From positions 310,001-374,000 of the forward strand of contig NZ_JABGCI010000002.1 of the NCBI RefSeq assembly GCF_019799905.1: a stretch of DNA of 64,000 nt. The letters run 5' to 3'. Position numbers and translations under genes: made by a program. Source of the stretch: Trujillonella endophytica (lineage in GTDB: Bacteria; Actinomycetota; Actinomycetes; Mycobacteriales; Geodermatophilaceae). Positions 34,713-42,104 of the stretch are shown piece by piece. The stretch's first letter is position 1, and the number at the start of each line of letters is the position of its first letter. The notes below the pieces were generated by a model. That model was not told the DNA's origin. It did not search any database and worked only from the letters and a program-made list of their open reading frames with translations.

Positions 34713-35756
34713 ATGGGGGCGGCGGTGACCACAGCGAGCACCACCCGGTGGCGGGCCACGCGCGCCGTCGGCGTCGGCGGCGGCGTGGGGGTCACGTTCG
34801 GCGGTCTGTTCCTCCTCCTGCGCGGTGAGGCGAAGATGGCGCGCCGGGCGATCGCGGCCCGCACCACGAAGCAGCTGCCGCCGTCCGGCAACGGCGTCTA
34901 CGGCCGGCCGTCGCGGACCGGCCGGCGCAAGCCGCTGGTGCTCGCCGTCCTCGGGGACTCCACCGGCGTGGGCCTCGGCGTGCACCGTGCCGCGGAGACC
35001 CCCGGCGTGCTGCTCGCCGCCGCGCTGGCCGAGCTGGCGGAGCGACCGGTCCGCCTGGCGGTCTTCGCCGTCTCCGGCGCGGAGTCGCGCGAACTGCCCG
35101 AGCAGGTCGAGCAGGCGCTCGCGGAGAAGCCCGACGCCGTCCTGATCATGATCGGCGCCAACGACGTCACCACCCGCACCCGGCCGTCGGTCTCGGTCGC
35201 GTACCAGGCCGACGCCGTGCGGCAGTTCCGCGCGATCGGTGCCGAGGTGGTCGTGGCGACGTGTCCCGACCTGGGCACCATCCGCCCGATCGCGCAGCCG
35301 CTGCGCCAGCTCGCCCGGCACTGGAGCCGGCAGATGGCCGCGGCCCAGACCGTCGCCGTGGTCGAGGCCGGTGGCCGGACCGTCTCGCTCGGCTCCATCC
35401 TCGGGCCGACGTTCGCCCGCGACCGGGGCATGTTCGGCGCCGACGAGTTCCACCCCAGCGCCCACGGGTACGCGGCCGCGGCCGCCACCATCCTGCCCTC
35501 GCTGGCCGACGCCCTCGGGGTCTGGCCGGCCGCCGCCGACCGCGGCCTGCGCAACCTGCGCCGGGACACGGTCCGGCCGATCGAGCGGGCGGCCGCCCGC
35601 GCCGCCGGGCGCACCGGCACCGAGGTGCAGCCGACCGAGGTCCGCGGCTCGGGCACCGGGCCGCGCGGGCCCTGGGCGCGGCTGCGCCGCCGCCGGCTCC
35701 CGGAGCTGCCCACGCCGGAGCAGGCCGAGCGCGCCGAGCACGTCCCGGTCACCTGA
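34713..35756 (+). CDS. SGNH/GDSL-type hydrolase with N-terminal membrane anchor
   Basis: The product (about 347 residues) has an N-terminal hydrophobic segment (VGGGVGVTFGGLFLLL) and an SGNH esterase domain. Block I is GDSTGVG, block III GAND and block V DEFHPSAHGY, giving the Ser, Gly, Asn and Asp/His set. Actinobacterial homologues are predicted lipases or acyl-esterases at the membrane. An Arg/Pro-rich tail follows the domain. A GTG at 34725 preceded by GGGGG is an equally possible start. It diverges from the DUF2252 gene. Confidence 0.88.
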   Translation: MGAAVTTASTTRWRATRAVGVGGGVGVTFGGLFLLLRGEAKMARRAIAARTTKQLPPSGNGVYGRPSRTGRRKPLVLAVLGDSTGVGLGVHRAAETPGVLLAAALAELAERPVRLAVFAVSGAESRELPEQVEQALAEKPDAVLIMIGANDVTTRTRPSVSVAYQADAVRQFRAIGAEVVVATCPDLGTIRPIAQPLRQLARHWSRQMAAAQTVAVVEAGGRTVSLGSILGPTFARDRGMFGADEFHPSAHGYAAAAATILPSLADALGVWPAAADRGLRNLRRDTVRPIERAAARAAGRTGTEVQPTEVRGSGTGPRGPWARLRRRRLPELPTPEQAERAEHVPVT

Positions 35757-35763
35757 AGAAGGA

Positions 35764-35814
35764 CCTCCCCTCCCCCCACGCCTCGCGAGCTCGGCGCGGG
35801 CCCCTGAAGGGAGG
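35764..35814. terminator. Terminator hairpin, family T copy B
   Basis: Same core as copy A (CGCCTCGCGAGCTCGGCGCG) but with different outer arms, CCTCCC (35764-35769) and GGGAGG (35809-35814), that still pair. The compensatory change shows the stem is what is conserved. It lies between the SGNH gene and the thiolase gene, both on the + strand. Confidence 0.72.
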
Positions 35815-35819
35815 CCGGG

Positions 35820-35833
35820 CTACCCGGGGGTAG
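35820..35833. promoter_or_regulatory. Palindrome CTACCC-GG-GGGTAG upstream of the thiolase gene
   Basis: A perfect 6-2-6 palindrome 40 bp before the thiolase start, in the likely promoter. It has the form of a dimeric repressor site, but part of the GC signal may be chance. Confidence 0.3.
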
Positions 35834-35873
35834 TTTCGGGGGGACCGCACCGCCCCCTCGTCGTGGAGGACCC

Positions 35874-37094
35874 ATGCCCGAAGCCGTCATCGTCGCCACC
35901 GCGCGCTCGCCCATCGGACGGGCGTTCAAGGGCTCGCTGAAGGACCTCCGGCCCGACGACCTCACTGCCACGATCGTCCGCGCCGCCCTGGACAAGGTGC
36001 CCGCGCTGGACCCGACGGACATCGACGACCTCATCCTCGGCTGCGGTCTGCCCGGCGGCGAGCAGGGCCACAACATGGGCCGCGTCGTCAGCGTCCTGCT
36101 CGGCATGGACCACCTGCCGGGGACGACGATCACCCGGTACTGCTCGTCCTCCCTCCAGACCACGCGCATGGCCATGCACGCCATCAAGGCCGGCGAGGGG
36201 GACGTCTTCATCTCCGCGGGGGTGGAGATGGTGTCCCGCTTCGTCAAGGGCAACAGCGACTCGCTGCCCGACACGGAGAACCCGCTGTTCGACGACGCCA
36301 AGGCCCGCGTGGCGAAGGTCGCCGAGAGCGGCGCCGACTCGTGGACCGACCCGCGTGAGAACGGCCAGGTCCCCGAGGTCTACATCGCGATGGGCCAGAC
36401 GGCCGAGAACGTCGCGCTGCTCAAGGACGTCAGCCGCCAGGACATGGACGAGTTCGCGCTGCGCAGCCAGAACCTGGCCGAGCAGTCGCAGGCCGACGGC
36501 TTCTGGGCACGGGAGATCACCCCGGTCACCACGCCCGACGGCACCGTCGTCGACAAGGACGACAGCCCCCGCGCCGGCACCACGCTGGAGGCCCTCCAGG
36601 GCCTCAAGCCGGTGTTCCGCCCCGACGGCCGGGCCACCGCCGGCAACTCGTGCCCGCTCAACGACGGCGCCGCCGCGGTGGTCGTCATGAGCGACACCAA
36701 GGCCCGCCACCTGGGGCTGACCCCGCTGGCCCGCGTCGTCTCCACCGCGGTCACCGGGCTGTCGCCGGAGATCATGGGCTACGGCCCGGTCGACGCCTCG
36801 AAGCTGGCCCTGCAGCGGGCCGGGATGACCATCGACGACATCGACCTCGTCGAGATCAACGAGGCCTTCGCCGCACAGGTCATCCCGAGCTACCGGGACC
36901 TCGGCATCGACATCGACAAGCTGAACGTGCACGGCGGCGCCATCGCCGTCGGCCACCCGTTCGGCATGACCGGCGCCCGGATCACCGGCACGCTGATCAA
37001 CGGTCTGCAGACCAAGGACAAGACCTTCGGCCTGGAGACGATGTGCGTCGGCGGCGGCATGGGCATGGCGATGGTCCTGGAACGCCTCTCCTGA
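35874..37094 (+). CDS. Acetyl-CoA C-acyltransferase (thiolase)
   Basis: The 406-residue thiolase cleaves or condenses 3-ketoacyl-CoA in fatty-acid or isoprenoid metabolism. The acylated Cys lies in TRYCSSSLQTTRMAMHAI (near residue 90). The catalytic His is in GGAIAVGHPFGMTGAR and the second Cys in MCVGGGMGMAM. NEAFAAQ is also present. It resembles FadA-type acyltransferases. GGAGGACCC precedes the ATG. No beta-oxidation partner gene is adjacent, so the pathway cannot be fixed. Confidence 0.94.
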   Translation: MPEAVIVATARSPIGRAFKGSLKDLRPDDLTATIVRAALDKVPALDPTDIDDLILGCGLPGGEQGHNMGRVVSVLLGMDHLPGTTITRYCSSSLQTTRMAMHAIKAGEGDVFISAGVEMVSRFVKGNSDSLPDTENPLFDDAKARVAKVAESGADSWTDPRENGQVPEVYIAMGQTAENVALLKDVSRQDMDEFALRSQNLAEQSQADGFWAREITPVTTPDGTVVDKDDSPRAGTTLEALQGLKPVFRPDGRATAGNSCPLNDGAAAVVVMSDTKARHLGLTPLARVVSTAVTGLSPEIMGYGPVDASKLALQRAGMTIDDIDLVEINEAFAAQVIPSYRDLGIDIDKLNVHGGAIAVGHPFGMTGARITGTLINGLQTKDKTFGLETMCVGGGMGMAMVLERLS

Positions 37095-37101
37095 AGGAGG
37101 A

Positions 37102-37151
37102 CCCCGCTGCCCCCCCGCCTCGCACGCCCGGCGCGGGCCCCTGCAGCGGGG
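37102..37151. terminator. Terminator hairpin, family T copy C
   Basis: Perfect arms CCCCGCTGC (37102-37110) and GCAGCGGGG (37143-37151) around the same core as copies A and B (CGCCTCGCACGC.CGGCGCGG). It starts 7 bp after the thiolase stop. Confidence 0.75.
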
Positions 37152-37156
37152 CCGAA

Positions 37157-37198
37157 CGACGACGGCCCGGCTCCCCGAGGGGAGCCGGGCCGTCGTCG
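37157..37198. terminator. Perfect 20-bp hairpin downstream of the thiolase gene
   Basis: The arms 37157-37176 and 37179-37198 are perfectly complementary over 20 bases with only GA between them. The structure directly follows T copy C, giving tandem terminators for the thiolase transcript. It could also stop transcription from the opposite strand. Confidence 0.8.
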
Positions 37199-37221
37199 GT
37201 CCGGGACGGTCACGCGCCGAG

Positions 37222-37270
37222 TGCGACGCAGTCGTGGCGATGAGCGGAAGACGACCACGAGTCCGTCGCA
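37222..37270. other. Imperfect 16-bp inverted repeat in convergent gap
   Basis: Arms 37222-37237 and 37255-37270 (TGCGACG...TCGTGG against CCACGA...CGTCGCA) pair at 14 of 16 positions around a 17-base loop. It is less GC-only than the flanking terminators. No coding frame of note covers it. Its role is unknown. Confidence 0.4.
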
Positions 37271-37308
37271 CACGCGAAGCGGTCCGCACGGGCGACCCCG
37301 CACAGCCC

Positions 37309-37342
37309 GGTGGCCCGGCCCCCTCGAGGGGACCGGGCCACC
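37309..37342. terminator. Hairpin downstream of the Bax inhibitor-1-like gene
   Basis: Arms GGTGGCCCGG (37309-37318) and CCGGGCCACC (37333-37342) are perfect, and the interior CCCCTCGAGGGG pairs as well. It lies 22 bp beyond the stop of the - strand gene. Confidence 0.72.
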
Positions 37343-37363
37343 GTCACGTGGTGCGGGTCGGCG

Positions 37364-38182
37364 TCAGTTGTCCTGGAAGTAGGACAGCAGGCGCAGGATC
37401 TCCAGGTACAGCCAGATGACCGTGACCAGGAGGCCGAAGGCGATGTACCAGGCGAAGTTCGCCGGGGCGCCGCGGCGGATGGCCTCGTCGGCCATGTCGA
37501 AGTCGAGCAGCAGGGTGAACGCCGCCACGCCGATGACGACGATGCTGAACAGGATGGCCAGCGGGCCACCGTCACGCAGGCCCAGCCCGCCGTCGACGAA
37601 GAGCCCGGCGACGAGGTTGACCAGGGCGAGGGCGAGGACCCCGAACAGCGCGCCGACGATCCAGCGGGTCAGCTTGGGGGTGACCCGGATGGCGCCGGTC
37701 TTGTAGACGACGAGCATGCCGGCGAAGACACCGAAGGTGCCGATGAGCGCCTGCATGACGATGCCGGGGTAGATGTCGTTGAAGACCTCGCTGATGGCCC
37801 CGAGCGCGACACCGTAGATCGCGCCGTAGGCCAGCGTGGCGGCCGGGTTGGCGATCTGCTTGAACGCGATCACCAGGCCCAGCACGAAGGCGACCAGCAC
37901 CGCCGGCAGGGCCAGCCCGAGGGCGAGGTCCTGCGGCAGCAGAGCCCAGGTGACGGCCGCCGAGAGGACGGTGACGAGGAACGACAGGCCCGTCTTCTGG
38001 ACGACGTCGTCCATCGTCATGTAGCGGGTGGTGGTGCGCGAGTACGGCGCCGGAGCGCCGTAGGGGTCCTGCGTCGGGGCGCCGTACGGCTGGGGCGCAC
38101 CCAGGTTGCCGTACTGCTGGCCGGCCGCGCCGTTGGTGGCGTTGGCGAAGCCCCGACCGAAGGCCGGGTTGTGGCTGGGCAT
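37364..38182 (-). CDS. Bax inhibitor-1/YccA-family membrane protein
   Basis: The 272-residue product starts with a Tyr/Pro/Gly-rich cytoplasmic segment (PQPYGAPTQDPYGAPAPY), then seven membrane helices and the C-terminal Asp-containing LLDFDMADEAIRRGAP typical of the YccA/BI-1 family, proposed ion or stress channels. GAGGAG immediately precedes a first ATG at 38188 and sits six bases before a second ATG at 38182, so ribosome spacing decides for 38182. Function in actinomycetes is unknown. Confidence 0.9.
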   Translation of the reverse strand: MPSHNPAFGRGFANATNGAAGQQYGNLGAPQPYGAPTQDPYGAPAPYSRTTTRYMTMDDVVQKTGLSFLVTVLSAAVTWALLPQDLALGLALPAVLVAFVLGLVIAFKQIANPAATLAYGAIYGVALGAISEVFNDIYPGIVMQALIGTFGVFAGMLVVYKTGAIRVTPKLTRWIVGALFGVLALALVNLVAGLFVDGGLGLRDGGPLAILFSIVVIGVAAFTLLLDFDMADEAIRRGAPANFAWYIAFGLLVTVIWLYLEILRLLSYFQDN

Positions 38183-38322
38183 CGTCATCTCCTCGAGGTG
38201 ACTGGCGGTCGTGGGGTCAACGGTCCTGCACCCCACTCGTTCTGTCCAACGCCGTTCGGGCGCGTCGCGTTCCTGACCTGGCCCGGGTCCCCCGCCCGGG
38301 TGGCGCGGATCTCCCTCGGAGC

Positions 38323-38919
38323 TCAGTCCCGCGGCAGGGTCCGCCCGTCGGGCAGCGTGCGGCCCCCCAGGAGCGCCACGAGGGACCCGCTGTCGGCGCG
38401 CACGACGTCGCCGTCGCCCCAGCTCCAGTCGGTGTCGGTGGCCTCGAGCCGGACGCCGGTCAGGTCGACGCCGAACACGGCACCGTCGGCGGCGGTGAGC
38501 TGGTCCAGGACGGCGATCACCGCCTCCCCCGGCGCGACCGCGGGCCGGCCGAGCGCGACGGTGACGTCGAGGGAGTGGACGACGGCGTGGCTGAGCGCCC
38601 CGGCCGCGCCGCCGCCCGGTGGCTGCCACCCGTGCAGCCGCGGGGAGCGCAGGGCGGCCAGGTGGTCGGCGGGCGGCAGGACGGCGTCGCGCGCGGCCAC
38701 GGTGTCGGAGAGCACGGCGAAGTCCCCACCCGCCGCCGCCATCTCGGCGCCGAACTGCTCGGGGGTCAGCCGCACCGGCATCGACACGTGCGCGACCACG
38801 TGCCGCACCTGCCAGTGCTCGCACAGCGACGGGGCGTCCCAGGTCTCCCCGGGCGCGGCGGCGAGCAGGTCGGCGAGACCCTCGTAGGTCGGCGCCACCC
38901 AGGACTGCGGGTCGGTCAC
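38323..38919 (-). CDS. Maleylpyruvate isomerase-like (MDMPI/DinB) family protein
   Basis: The 198-residue product has the family segments WDAPSLCEHWQVRHVVAHVS near the start and LSHAVVHSLDVTVALGRP in the middle, with the two His-containing helices of the DinB/MDMPI metal site. It is the third gene of an operon with an ArsR regulator and an SRPBCC protein, coupled by GTGA overlap to the latter. The operon may act on a small toxic organic compound in a thiol-dependent way (inference). Confidence 0.85.
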   Translation of the reverse strand: MTDPQSWVAPTYEGLADLLAAAPGETWDAPSLCEHWQVRHVVAHVSMPVRLTPEQFGAEMAAAGGDFAVLSDTVAARDAVLPPADHLAALRSPRLHGWQPPGGGAAGALSHAVVHSLDVTVALGRPAVAPGEAVIAVLDQLTAADGAVFGVDLTGVRLEATDTDWSWGDGDVVRADSGSLVALLGGRTLPDGRTLPRD

Positions 38920-39356
38920 GGTCGTTCCCCTCTCGTCAGGCGGGCGAGGTGTGCCTCGAGTTCGTCGAGGGAGGTGAGGAAGCCGGCGCGGGCCTCGGGT
39001 GAGCGCATCGGCTCGGGCACGTGCCGCTGGTGGATGACGACCTCGGTACTGCCGTCCCCGAGGTCGGTGAGCGTGCCGGTCGTGTGCACGCCGGTGGCCG
39101 GCTCGACCCAGGCGAGCCGGACGGGTGGGACGACCTCGGTGAACGTGGCGACCATCAGGTGGCTGCCGGAGTCGCCGACCATCAGCGTCTCGAAGCGGCC
39201 GCCGACGGAGAGCTCGACGACGATCCCGTCCCGTGGAGTGGTCATGCCGCGCGGCCCCCAGAACTGCGCGAGCTCCTCGGGCTCGGTGAGGCAGCGCCAC
39301 ACCAGCTCGCGCGGCGCGCGGAACACCCGCCGGTACACCAGCTCGTCGGCGCTCAC
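38916..39356 (-). CDS. SRPBCC/AHSA1-family protein
   Basis: The 146-residue protein starts with the AHSA1-type VYRRVFRAPRELVWRCLT, then PEELAQFWGPRGMTTP, and ends with a long helix (TSLDELEAHLARL) that caps the hydrophobic ligand cavity. SRPBCC proteins bind or modify small hydrophobic molecules. It overlaps its upstream ArsR gene and its downstream MDMPI gene by 4 bp each. ArsR-SRPBCC pairs are common in actinomycetes and form small regulated units. Confidence 0.9.
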   Translation of the reverse strand: MSADELVYRRVFRAPRELVWRCLTEPEELAQFWGPRGMTTPRDGIVVELSVGGRFETLMVGDSGSHLMVATFTEVVPPVRLAWVEPATGVHTTGTLTDLGDGSTEVVIHQRHVPEPMRSPEARAGFLTSLDELEAHLARLTRGERP

Positions 39357-39700
39357 CGCTGGTCGCCGTCCTGCAGGCGGGCCAGGTGCACCTCGAGCCG
39401 GTCCATCCGCTGCGCCCAGGTCCGCCGGCTCTCCTCGATCCAGGACTCCGCGGTCGCCAGCACCTCGGGCTCCAGCCGGCACGGGCGGGTCTGCCGGTGC
39501 CGGCCGCGGCTGACCAGGCCGCACCGCTCGAGCACCCCGATGTGCTGGGACACGGCCTGGACGCTCATGGCGAACGGCGCCGCGAGCTCGCTGACCGTCG
39601 CCTCGCCCTCGCTCAGCCGGGCCACGATGCCGCGCCGGGTGCGGTCTGCCAGCGCGGCGAACACCGCATCGAGCCGCTCGTCGTCCAGGGTGGTCGCCAC
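39353..39700 (-). CDS. ArsR-family transcriptional regulator
   Basis: The 115-residue winged-helix protein reads VFAALADRTRRGIVARLSEG, then VSELAAPFAMSVQAVSQHIG and LERCGLVSRGR, the standard ArsR recognition helix and wing. There is no obvious metal-binding Cys pair, so it belongs to the non-metal subgroup that controls SRPBCC genes. The GTG at 39700 would coincide with the transcription start predicted from a TTGACG-17-TTGAAT promoter, giving a leaderless mRNA. A TTG at 39712 is an alternative. It heads the ArsR-SRPBCC-MDMPI operon. Confidence 0.9.
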   Translation of the reverse strand: MATTLDDERLDAVFAALADRTRRGIVARLSEGEATVSELAAPFAMSVQAVSQHIGVLERCGLVSRGRHRQTRPCRLEPEVLATAESWIEESRRTWAQRMDRLEVHLARLQDGDQR

Positions 39701-39706
39701 GTCGTC

Positions 39707-39741
39707 ATTCAAGCCCTTGCTTTAACAAGCGTCAACTTGAA
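39707..39741 (-). promoter_or_regulatory. Promoter overlapped by nested inverted repeats (ArsR operon)
   Basis: On the - strand, TTGACG (39735-39730) and TTGAAT (39712-39707) are spaced by 17 bp, a good -35/-10 pair. The same bases carry outer inverted repeats TTCAAG/CTTGAA (39708-39713, 39736-39741) and inner CTTG/CAAG (39716-39719, 39726-39729). The inner pair flanks TTTAA on the + strand. The overlap is what a self-repressing ArsR operator would look like. Confidence 0.6.
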
Positions 39742-39767
39742 CAACCGCGCGCGCCGAGACCATGGCG

Positions 39768-39841
39768 TGCCCCCGGTGGGATTCGAACCCACACTCGGAC
39801 CCTTTTAAGGGGCCTGCCTCTGCCGGTTGGGCTACGGGGGC
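39768..39841 (-). tRNA. Class I tRNA with UAA anticodon
   Basis: A 74-base tRNA folds well: acceptor stem GCCCCCG/CGGGGGC with discriminator A, a three-pair D stem, anticodon stem GGCCC/GGGTC (one G-U), loop CTTAAAA, a five-base variable loop and T arm GTGGG-TTCGAAT-CCCAC. The anticodon is UAA, which reads UUA (leucine), yet bacterial leucine tRNAs have a long variable arm and this one does not. CCA is not encoded. Its amino acid is therefore uncertain. Confidence 0.85.
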
Positions 39842-39853
39842 GCGCGTCAGACG

Positions 39854-40612
39854 CTAGCCCGCGAGCTCCGTGGCGCGGGCCAGCACGGCGTCCAGCATCG
39901 GCTCCGTGAGCCGGCCCGTGAACGTGTTCTGCTGGCTGACGTGGTAGCTGCCGAGCAGGGTCAGCGGCCCGCGCGGGTCCTCGAGGGTCACCTCCACGCC
40001 GTGGCCGAAAGCCGGCCGCGGGCGGGGCAGCGCGTACCCGTCGCCGGCCAGCACCGGCCACATCGCCGTCCACCCGAAGCCGCCGAGGACGACGACCACC
40101 CGCAGGCGCGGCAGCAGCGCCAGCTCCCGCGCCAGCCACGGCGAGCAGGTGTCACGCTCCTCCGGCGTGGGTGCGTTCTCCGGTGGCGCGCAGCGCACCG
40201 CGGCGGCGACCCGGACGTCGGTCAGCTCCAGGCCGTCGCCGATGTGCGTGGACGTCGGCTGGCTGGCCAGTCCGGCCCGCCACAGCGCGGCGAAGATCCA
40301 GTCGCCGCTGCGGTCGCCGGTGAAGACGCGGCCGGTGCGGTTGCCGCCGTGCGCCGCCGGAGCGAGACCCACCACGGCGATGCGCGCGTCGGCCGGGCCG
40401 AGCCCCGGCACCGGGCGGCCCCAGTAGTCCTCGTCGCGGAAGGAGGCCCGCTTCACCCGGGCCACCTCCTCCCGCCAGGCCACCAGCCGCGGGCACGCCC
40501 GGCAGCCGGAGATCCGGGCATCCAGGACGGCGAGCTCGCGGGTGCCCCGGGCCGAGCGGGCGACCCCGGCGGGCGTGCGGCTGACCGGGAACCCGGCCTC
40601 GTCGACGGCCAT
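39854..40612 (-). CDS. udgB: Family 5 uracil-DNA glycosylase (UdgB)
   Basis: UdgB removes uracil and other deaminated bases from DNA. The 252-residue protein has the Fe-S Cys pair CRACPRL near residue 36 with two further Cys (RCAPPEN and DTCSPW), motif A GLAPAAHGGNRTGRVFTGD typical of family 5 (no catalytic Asp), and motif B in GSYHVSQQNTFTG. The ATG overlaps the stop of the ppx/gppA gene by one base (TGATG). The tRNA lies 12 bp beyond its stop. Confidence 0.94.
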   Translation of the reverse strand: MAVDEAGFPVSRTPAGVARSARGTRELAVLDARISGCRACPRLVAWREEVARVKRASFRDEDYWGRPVPGLGPADARIAVVGLAPAAHGGNRTGRVFTGDRSGDWIFAALWRAGLASQPTSTHIGDGLELTDVRVAAAVRCAPPENAPTPEERDTCSPWLARELALLPRLRVVVVLGGFGWTAMWPVLAGDGYALPRPRPAFGHGVEVTLEDPRGPLTLLGSYHVSQQNTFTGRLTEPMLDAVLARATELAG

Positions 40613-41562
40613 CAGCCCCGGGCGAGGGCGAGGGCGATGCCGTCGAGGATGTCGTGCTCGCTGACGACGACGGAGTCCAGCGCGAACGCGTCCATGATCA
40701 CCCGCAGCACCAGTGCGCCACCGCCGATGACGTCCACCCGGCCGGGGTGCATGACCGCCTGGGCCGCGCGCCGCTCCCGGCTGGCGGTGAGCAGCCCGGC
40801 CGTGACCGAGCGGACGCCGGACACCGGGATGCGCGAGCCGTGGATGGCGTCGGCGTCGTACTCCGGCAGGCCCAGCGCCAGCGCCGCCACGGTGGTGACG
40901 GACCCGGCCAGCCCGACCAGCGTGGCGGCCTCGCCCACCGGCACGTCGGCGACGACCTCGGTGAGCGCGGCGCGGACGTCGGACTCGGTGCGCTGGATCT
41001 CGTCGGCGGTCGGCGGGTCCCCGTGCAGGTGCCGCTCGGTGAGCCGCACGCAGCCGATGTCGACCGACCGGGCCGCCCGCACGCCCGTGGCGTCGCCGAG
41101 GACGAACTCGGTGGACCCGCCGCCGATGTCGACCACCAGGTAGGGCGGCTCCGGCGCCTCGCCTCCGCGCGCCGCCACGGCGGCCTCGAGCGAGGCGGTG
41201 GCCCCGAGGAACGACAGGTGCGCCTCCTCCGAGCCGGTGACCACGTCGGGGAGCTGCCCGAGCGTGGTCAGCACCATCTGCTCGAAGTCCTCCCGGTTGG
41301 CGGCGTCCCGGCTGGCACTCGTGGCGACCATGCGGACGGCGGTCGCGCCCAGCTCGCGCGCCTGGTCGGCGTACTCGGCCAGCACGCGGCGGGTGCGCTC
41401 GATCGCGGCCTCCGACAGCCGCCCGGTGGCGTCGACCCCCTCACCGAGACGGACGACCTCCATCCGGCGCAGCAGGTCGGTGTGCGGGCCCTGTGCCGGC
41501 ACGTCGGCGACGAGCAGGCGGATCGAGTTGGTGCCGCAGTCGATCGCCGCGACGCGGGTCAT
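40612..41562 (-). CDS. ppx: Ppx/GppA exopolyphosphatase family protein
   Basis: The enzyme hydrolyses inorganic polyphosphate or the 5' phosphate of pppGpp. The 316-residue product has the ASKHA-fold phosphate motifs VAAIDCGTNSIRLLVAD at the N-terminus and LVVDIGGGSTEFVLG in the middle. It lacks the C-terminal HD domain of long enterobacterial forms and matches the short actinobacterial type (Rv1026-like). The ATG overlaps the DUF501 stop (ATGA). It belongs to the conserved eno-ftsB-DUF501-ppx block. Confidence 0.94.
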   Translation of the reverse strand: MTRVAAIDCGTNSIRLLVADVPAQGPHTDLLRRMEVVRLGEGVDATGRLSEAAIERTRRVLAEYADQARELGATAVRMVATSASRDAANREDFEQMVLTTLGQLPDVVTGSEEAHLSFLGATASLEAAVAARGGEAPEPPYLVVDIGGGSTEFVLGDATGVRAARSVDIGCVRLTERHLHGDPPTADEIQRTESDVRAALTEVVADVPVGEAATLVGLAGSVTTVAALALGLPEYDADAIHGSRIPVSGVRSVTAGLLTASRERRAAQAVMHPGRVDVIGGGALVLRVIMDAFALDSVVVSEHDILDGIALALARG

Positions 41563-42104
41563 GCGTCCTCCTGCTGCTCGGGGAGGGCGCAGGGCCCCTT
41601 CGCCCACCACTCCCCCATCTCCTCCACCGCGCGGTCCCCGATCGGGTTGACGCCCCGGCCGGCGGCCAGGCTGTGCCCGGCCAGCGCGTGCAGGCACTTG
41701 ACCCGGTCGGGCATCCCGCCCGCGGTGGCGCGGGTCTCGAGCACCGGCTCCCCGGGCCGCGCGGCGGCGTCCCGGGCGGCCAGGAACGCCTCGTGCGCCG
41801 CGCGGTAGCCGGCCGCCAGGACCGGGTCGGTGCCCAGCTCCTCCTGCCACTCCCGCATCCGTCCGGCCGACTCGAGCCGGCTGGCCGCAGCCGAGGCGCG
41901 CGGGCAGGTCAGGTAGTACAGCGTCGGGAACGGCGTGCCGTCCTCCAGGCGCGGGGAGGTCTCGACGACGTCGGGCTGACCGCACGGGCACCGGTGCGCG
42001 ACCGCGGCCAGCGCGCGCGGTGGCCGGCCCAGCTGCCGGGCGACGACGTCGCGGTCGGCCGCCGTCACCGGCTCCCGCACGGGGTCACCGGCGGGGTCGT
42101 TCAT
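41559..42104 (-). CDS. DUF501 protein
   Basis: The 181-residue product contains CPCGQPDVVETSPRLEDGTP, FPTLYYLTCP and MPDRVKCLHALAGHSLAAG with Cys and His residues that may bind metal. These are the DUF501 landmarks. The family is confined mostly to actinomycetes, always near ftsB and ppx, and has no known function. Both ends overlap neighbours by 4 bp, so it is coupled to ftsB and ppx. Confidence 0.92.
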   Translation of the reverse strand: MNDPAGDPVREPVTAADRDVVARQLGRPPRALAAVAHRCPCGQPDVVETSPRLEDGTPFPTLYYLTCPRASAAASRLESAGRMREWQEELGTDPVLAAGYRAAHEAFLAARDAAARPGEPVLETRATAGGMPDRVKCLHALAGHSLAAGRGVNPIGDRAVEEMGEWWAKGPCALPEQQEDA

